From F1-20-MAGs119 sp964556145 (lineage in GTDB: Bacteria; Actinomycetota; Acidimicrobiia; Acidimicrobiales; Ilumatobacteraceae), in assembly GCA_964556145.1 (NCBI GenBank), contig CAZKVD010000035.1:1-16541 (forward strand): DNA of 16,541 bases, given 5' to 3'. Position 1 is the stretch's first letter. Each line of letters begins with the position of its first letter. Positions 13,653 through 16,541 of the stretch are shown here, piece by piece. The notes beneath the pieces were generated by a model that saw only the letters and a list, made by a program, of their open reading frames with translations, was not told where the DNA came from and ran no database searches. The position numbers and the translations under genes are program-made.

Positions 13653-14716
13653 ATCCCGTTGTTCGCGTCGACGAGTCGACGGTGATTCTCGGCATCGAGA
13701 CGAGTTGCGACGAGACCGCTGCTGCCGTTGTGATGGGCGGCACCGATGTGCTCTCGTCGGTTGTGTCGAGTCAGATCGACATTCACGCGAAGTTCGGTGG
13801 TGTGGTTCCCGAAATCGCCAGTCGTGCACACCTGGAAATCATTCGTCCGGTGATGGCCGAGGCGCTCGAAAACGCCGGTATTCACCACGATCGAATCGAC
13901 GCAGTCGCGGTCACCGTCGGCCCCGGCCTTGTCGGCGCGCTGCTGGTCGGTGTGGCCGCTGCCAAGGCAACGGCGTACGCACTCGATCGGCCACTCGTGG
14001 CCGTCAACCATCTCGAAGCCCATCTCTATGCCGCACTGCTCGACGACCCGAACCTCGAGTTTCCCGCGGTTGTTCTGCTCGTGTCGGGTGGCAACACCCT
14101 GTTGCTGGCGATGGACGCACCGGGCAGCTACCGCCTTCTTGGCGCGACCATCGACGACGCCGCGGGTGAGGCATTCGACAAGATCGCTCGCTTCCTCGAC
14201 CTTGGCTATCCGGGTGGGCCGGCCATCGATGCAGCGGCACTGTCGGGGAACCCCACTGCCGTCGACTTTCCCCGCGCGATGCTGCACGATGGTTTCGATT
14301 TTTCCTTCAGCGGACTGAAGACCGCGGTCATGAACCACGTGCGACGTCATCCCGACGTCTCATCCAACGACATCGCAGCCAGTTTCCAGGCGGCCGTTGT
14401 CGATGTCCTCGGCACAAAGTTGATGCGCGCTGCGCGGGCCACATCGGCGCGCACCGTCGTGCTCGGTGGTGGCGTTGCAGCCAATTCGTTGTTGCGCAGT
14501 GAGGTCGAGCGTCTTGCCACTGAGGGTGGCTACAGGGTTGCGCTTCCCAGCAGGGCAATGTGCACAGACAACGCCGCAATGATCGCCGCCGCGGGTTGGT
14601 ACCGCTTGCGTGACCACGGGGCCTCGGGTCTCGACGTCGGAGCGATTCCGAATCTGGCACTCGTCGCGGACACCGTACGTACCAATCGCGCAGCAAGCCA
14701 ACGGACGAAGCGGTGA
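13649..14716 (+). CDS. tsaD: tRNA N6-adenosine threonylcarbamoyltransferase TsaD
   Basis: TsaD transfers threonylcarbamoyl from threonylcarbamoyl-AMP to A37 of tRNA. The 355-residue product has ILGIETSCDETAAAVV at the N-terminus, P-E-I-A-S-R-A-H-L-E, the metal ligands H121 and H125 in NHLEAHLYAAL, VSGGNT, the GEAFDKIAR region, GGGVAANS and the third metal ligand D307 in MCTDNAAMIAAAG. Length is typical. The start is GTG 13649, overlapping the rimI stop as GTGA; the end likewise overlaps the dusB start. Together with TsaB and TsaE this supplies the transferase half of the pathway; the threonylcarbamoyl-AMP maker TsaC/TsaC2 is not in the window. Confidence 0.97.
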   Translation: MNPVVRVDESTVILGIETSCDETAAAVVMGGTDVLSSVVSSQIDIHAKFGGVVPEIASRAHLEIIRPVMAEALENAGIHHDRIDAVAVTVGPGLVGALLVGVAAAKATAYALDRPLVAVNHLEAHLYAALLDDPNLEFPAVVLLVSGGNTLLLAMDAPGSYRLLGATIDDAAGEAFDKIARFLDLGYPGGPAIDAAALSGNPTAVDFPRAMLHDGFDFSFSGLKTAVMNHVRRHPDVSSNDIAASFQAAVVDVLGTKLMRAARATSARTVVLGGGVAANSLLRSEVERLATEGGYRVALPSRAMCTDNAAMIAAAGWYRLRDHGASGLDVGAIPNLALVADTVRTNRAASQRTKR

Positions 14717-15840
14717 GCGTGTCGTTGCAACTCGGCCCGTACACGGTGTCGCCACCGGTCGTTCTCGCGCCCATGGCCGGCGTCACGAATGCGCCGTTCC
14801 GTGCGCTGTGCCGCGAATTCGGACCGGGTCTTGTCTACGTGAACGAAATGGTGATGGCCACCGCGCTTGTTCACGGCAATGCACGCACCCGTCGCATGGT
14901 GACCTTCGGTGACGATGAGTCACCGCGCAGCTTGCAGCTGTACGGATCCGATCCGGTGATGATGGGTGAGGCTGCGGCACGACTTGCGGAGAACGACCTT
15001 GTCGATCACATCGACATCAACTTCGGCTGTCCCGCGGCGAAAGTGACGCGCCGGGGCGGAGGTGCTGCTGTTCCGTTGAAGCGCAATCTCTTGCGGGCGA
15101 TTCTGCGCGAGACGGTTCGCAATGCAAACGGCATTCCCGTCACGTGCAAGTTCCGCATGGGAATCAGTGACGACCTCATCACGTATCTCGACACGGGCAC
15201 CATTGCAGCCGAAGAGGGCGTTGCGTGGATTGCGTTGCATGCGCGCACGGCCGAGCAGCACTATGCGGGACATGCCCGTTGGGATGCCATTGCCGAGCTG
15301 AAAAGGCACGTCCCGTCGATGCAGGTTCTCGGCAACGGCGACATATGGGATGCGCGCGACGCACTGAAGATGATCGACCACACCGGTTGTGACGGCGTCG
15401 TTGTCGGCCGTGGATGTCTGGGTCGGCCGTGGCTGTTCCGCGATTTGGTTGACGCGTTCTCCGGGCGTGCGGTTGCCGATCCACCGCCCCTTGGTTTCGT
15501 GCTCGATGTGATGTTGCGACACGCACATTCATTGGTTGATTTTTCGTTCCCCGGCAAGGGCATCCGCGAGTTTCGCAAGCACACCGGTTGGTATTTCACC
15601 GGCTATCCCGTCGGTGGGGAAGTGCGGCGTCGTGCCGCACAGGCCGACACCGTTGAACAACTCGAAGAGCTCTTTGCCGAACTCGACCGCGACATCACGG
15701 TCGTGCCGAACGGTGAGCGCGCAACGCGTGGTCACACGAATGGCCCGATTCGTGTCGCGCTGCCCGAGGGTTATCTCGACACTCTCGACGACCTGACGCC
15801 GCCCGATGACGACAAGGTCGCTGCCCTCAGCGGTGGCTGA
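14713..15840 (+). CDS. dusB: tRNA-dihydrouridine synthase
   Basis: Dus enzymes use FMN and NADPH to reduce uridines in tRNA to dihydrouridine. The 375-residue product has an N-terminal TIM barrel with L-A-P-M-A-G-V-T-N-A-P-F-R, the catalytic cysteine C106 in DINFGCPAAKVTRRGGG, the phosphate/FMN residues in CKFRMG, HARTAEQHYAGHARWD and the GNGDIW and VVVGRGCLGRPWLF motifs, then a C-terminal helical domain containing KHTGWYFTGYP. The barrel sequence fits the DusB branch, although the exact uridine target cannot be told from sequence. The start is GTG 14713 (GTG 14719 is a possible alternative), overlapping the tsaD stop. The last 40 residues are charged and poorly conserved. Confidence 0.9.
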   Translation: MSVSLQLGPYTVSPPVVLAPMAGVTNAPFRALCREFGPGLVYVNEMVMATALVHGNARTRRMVTFGDDESPRSLQLYGSDPVMMGEAAARLAENDLVDHIDINFGCPAAKVTRRGGGAAVPLKRNLLRAILRETVRNANGIPVTCKFRMGISDDLITYLDTGTIAAEEGVAWIALHARTAEQHYAGHARWDAIAELKRHVPSMQVLGNGDIWDARDALKMIDHTGCDGVVVGRGCLGRPWLFRDLVDAFSGRAVADPPPLGFVLDVMLRHAHSLVDFSFPGKGIREFRKHTGWYFTGYPVGGEVRRRAAQADTVEQLEELFAELDRDITVVPNGERATRGHTNGPIRVALPEGYLDTLDDLTPPDDDKVAALSGG

Positions 15841-15847
15841 CACCGTG

Positions 15848-16414
15848 ATGTCGTCGCGGCAGTTGGTTCTGGCTTCGCGGTCGCCGCGACGTATCGAACT
15901 GTTGCGCCGCATCGGCCGAAATCCGATCGTCGACCCCGCCGACATCGACGAGACGATGCATGCGGGGGAGTCGCCGATCGCCTACGTCGCGCGACTCAGT
16001 CGCGAAAAGGCAACGGTGGTTCTCGCCCGGCACCCCGGTGCCGTGGTGCTCGGAGCCGATACTTGCGTCGAGCTCGACGGAGTGGTTCATGGGCAGCCCG
16101 CCGACCGTGACGAGGCGCGTCGGACGCTGCGGGTGTTGTCGGGCCGCACGCACAACGTCCACACGGGAGTGACCGTGGCCGACGCCGACCGGCACGAGAC
16201 CTTCGTCGACACGGCCCGGGTGACGTTTCAGCCCCTCAGCGACCAGGTGCTCGACTGGTACCTCGACACCGGTGAGCCCTTCGGCAAGGCGGGTGCCTAC
16301 GCGGTTCAGGGCCACGGCGGGGTCCTTGTCACCAGGGTTCAGGGTCTCATGTCGAGTGTCGTCGGCCTACCCCTCGGCCCGGTTGCGGCCCTCCTCGCCA
16401 CATTCGACCTTTAG
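15848..16414 (+). CDS. maf: Maf-family nucleoside triphosphate pyrophosphatase
   Basis: Maf proteins hydrolyse canonical or modified nucleoside triphosphates (dTTP/UTP for one branch, 7-methyl-GTP for another) to the monophosphate and pyrophosphate. The 188-residue product has the signature L-A-S-R-S-P-R-R at the N-terminus, L-G-A-D-T-C-V-E-L-D-G with the catalytic aspartate, and F-G-K-A-G-A-Y-A-V-Q-G-H-G-G, which looks closer to the dTTP/UTP branch, though I would not rely on that. ATG 15848 starts the family's first strand and is seven bases after dusB; GTG 15845 is also possible. The stop codon lies inside the first CIRCE operator, so transcription of maf and of the downstream heat-shock gene share bases. 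Confidence 0.93.
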   Translation: MSSRQLVLASRSPRRIELLRRIGRNPIVDPADIDETMHAGESPIAYVARLSREKATVVLARHPGAVVLGADTCVELDGVVHGQPADRDEARRTLRVLSGRTHNVHTGVTVADADRHETFVDTARVTFQPLSDQVLDWYLDTGEPFGKAGAYAVQGHGGVLVTRVQGLMSSVVGLPLGPVAALLATFDL

Positions 16415-16437
16415 CACTCACCGGCTCCGGTTGCTAA
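16411..16437 (+). promoter_or_regulatory. CIRCE operator 1 (HrcA-binding site, degenerate right arm)
   Basis: The left arm TTAGCACTC (16411-16419) matches the CIRCE consensus at all nine positions. After exactly nine bases comes GGTTGCTAA (16429-16437), which matches the expected GAGTGCTAA at seven of nine positions. The exact spacing and the perfect left half support a true HrcA-binding site. It starts one base before the maf stop codon and covers the candidate −35 box of the downstream promoter, so a bound repressor would block polymerase there. Confidence 0.72.
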
Positions 16438-16460
16438 CGCCCGTCGGCCGGCCGTAGCAT
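16431..16460 (+). promoter_or_regulatory. Candidate sigma-70-type promoter for the downstream heat-shock gene
   Basis: A −35-like TTGCTA (16431-16436) and a −10-like TAGCAT (16455-16460) are separated by 18 bases. The −10 box fits the TAGNNT pattern frequent in Actinomycetota. The predicted start of transcription, around 16467, falls inside the second CIRCE element. The −35 box is inside CIRCE 1, so both operators overlap promoter elements. This is a pattern match only. Confidence 0.5.
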
Positions 16461-16486
16461 TGGCACTCGCTTCCCCCGAGTGCTAA
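16460..16486 (+). promoter_or_regulatory. CIRCE operator 2 (HrcA-binding site, near-perfect)
   Basis: TTGGCACTC (16460-16468, eight of nine consensus bases) and GAGTGCTAA (16478-16486, perfect) are separated by exactly nine bases (16469-16477). This is the classic controlling inverted repeat of chaperone expression bound by the HrcA repressor. It covers the end of the candidate −10 box and the predicted transcription start. Its left arm begins 49 bases after that of CIRCE 1. Such tandem sites are known upstream of groES in several actinomycetes, so a groES start just past the window is the expected target. Confidence 0.92.
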
Positions 16487-16541
16487 CTGCCCCGTGGGAG
16501 AGCTCCAGAATTCCCACTCGAAAAGAAGCCACATGGAGGCT
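16487..16541 (+). other. Leader of an HrcA-controlled gene, probably groES (start not resolved)
   Basis: These 55 bases follow CIRCE 2 and run to the window edge. An inverted repeat (GTGGGA 16494-16499 with TCCCAC 16512-16517, 12-base loop) could form a small leader hairpin. At the end, ATG (16533-16535) is followed by GAGG, which also forms a strong GGAGG ribosome-binding site at 16535-16539. Either the gene starts at 16533, or, more likely, the GGAGG serves an ATG a few bases beyond the window. Only three codons are visible, so no product can be read; groES is inferred from the operators and the known order tsaD…groES. Confidence 0.6.

Overview
The window is a compact, high-GC, entirely plus-strand chromosomal segment. 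It carries eighteen genes, with almost every boundary short or overlapping. The order rpsD–rpoA–rplQ–truA, then rplM–rpsI–glmM–glmS–acpS–nnr–alr–tsaE–tsaB–rimI–tsaD, leading to a heat-shock control region that probably precedes groES, is typical of Actinomycetota. The high GC and the dusB–maf insertion before the groES region make me favour a deep-branching class such as Acidimicrobiia. That placement is inference from gene order and memory, not from a search.

Layout. Bases 1-1419 hold the end of the alpha/ribosomal-protein operon (rpsD tail, rpoA, rplQ). A strong hairpin follows at 1453-1496; it looks like the operon terminator but lies inside the first codons of truA. A GT4 glycosyltransferase overlaps the truA stop and resembles the cyanobacterial tetrahydrobiopterin glucosyltransferases; it sits where truA and rplM are usually close neighbours. 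Next come rplM and rpsI, and then, with only short gaps, the amino-sugar genes glmM and glmS. The rest is acpS (acyl-carrier activation), nnr (NAD(P)H-hydrate repair), alr (D-alanine), and four translationally coupled genes: tsaE, tsaB, rimI and tsaD (tRNA t6A synthesis plus ribosomal-protein acetylation). dusB (dihydrouridine) and maf (nucleotide house-cleaning) follow. The last 131 bases contain two CIRCE operators bracketing a candidate promoter, so an HrcA-controlled gene, most likely groES, should begin at or just past the right edge.

Functionally this is core growth machinery: transcription, ribosome proteins, tRNA/rRNA modification and peptidoglycan precursors (GlcN-6-P to GlcN-1-P, and D-Ala). 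The one clearly abnormal gene is glmS. It encodes 1123 residues instead of about 609. All the textbook catalytic residues can be placed in order, but four large blocks of extra sequence have been added: two inside the glutaminase domain, one between the second SIS domain and the catalytic lysine tail, and about 193 residues after that tail. The lysine tail that normally forms the extreme C-terminus is therefore internal. This is the best candidate here for an undescribed enzyme architecture. I see no transposons, CRISPR arrays, tRNA or rRNA genes, and no gene-free stretch over 300 bases.
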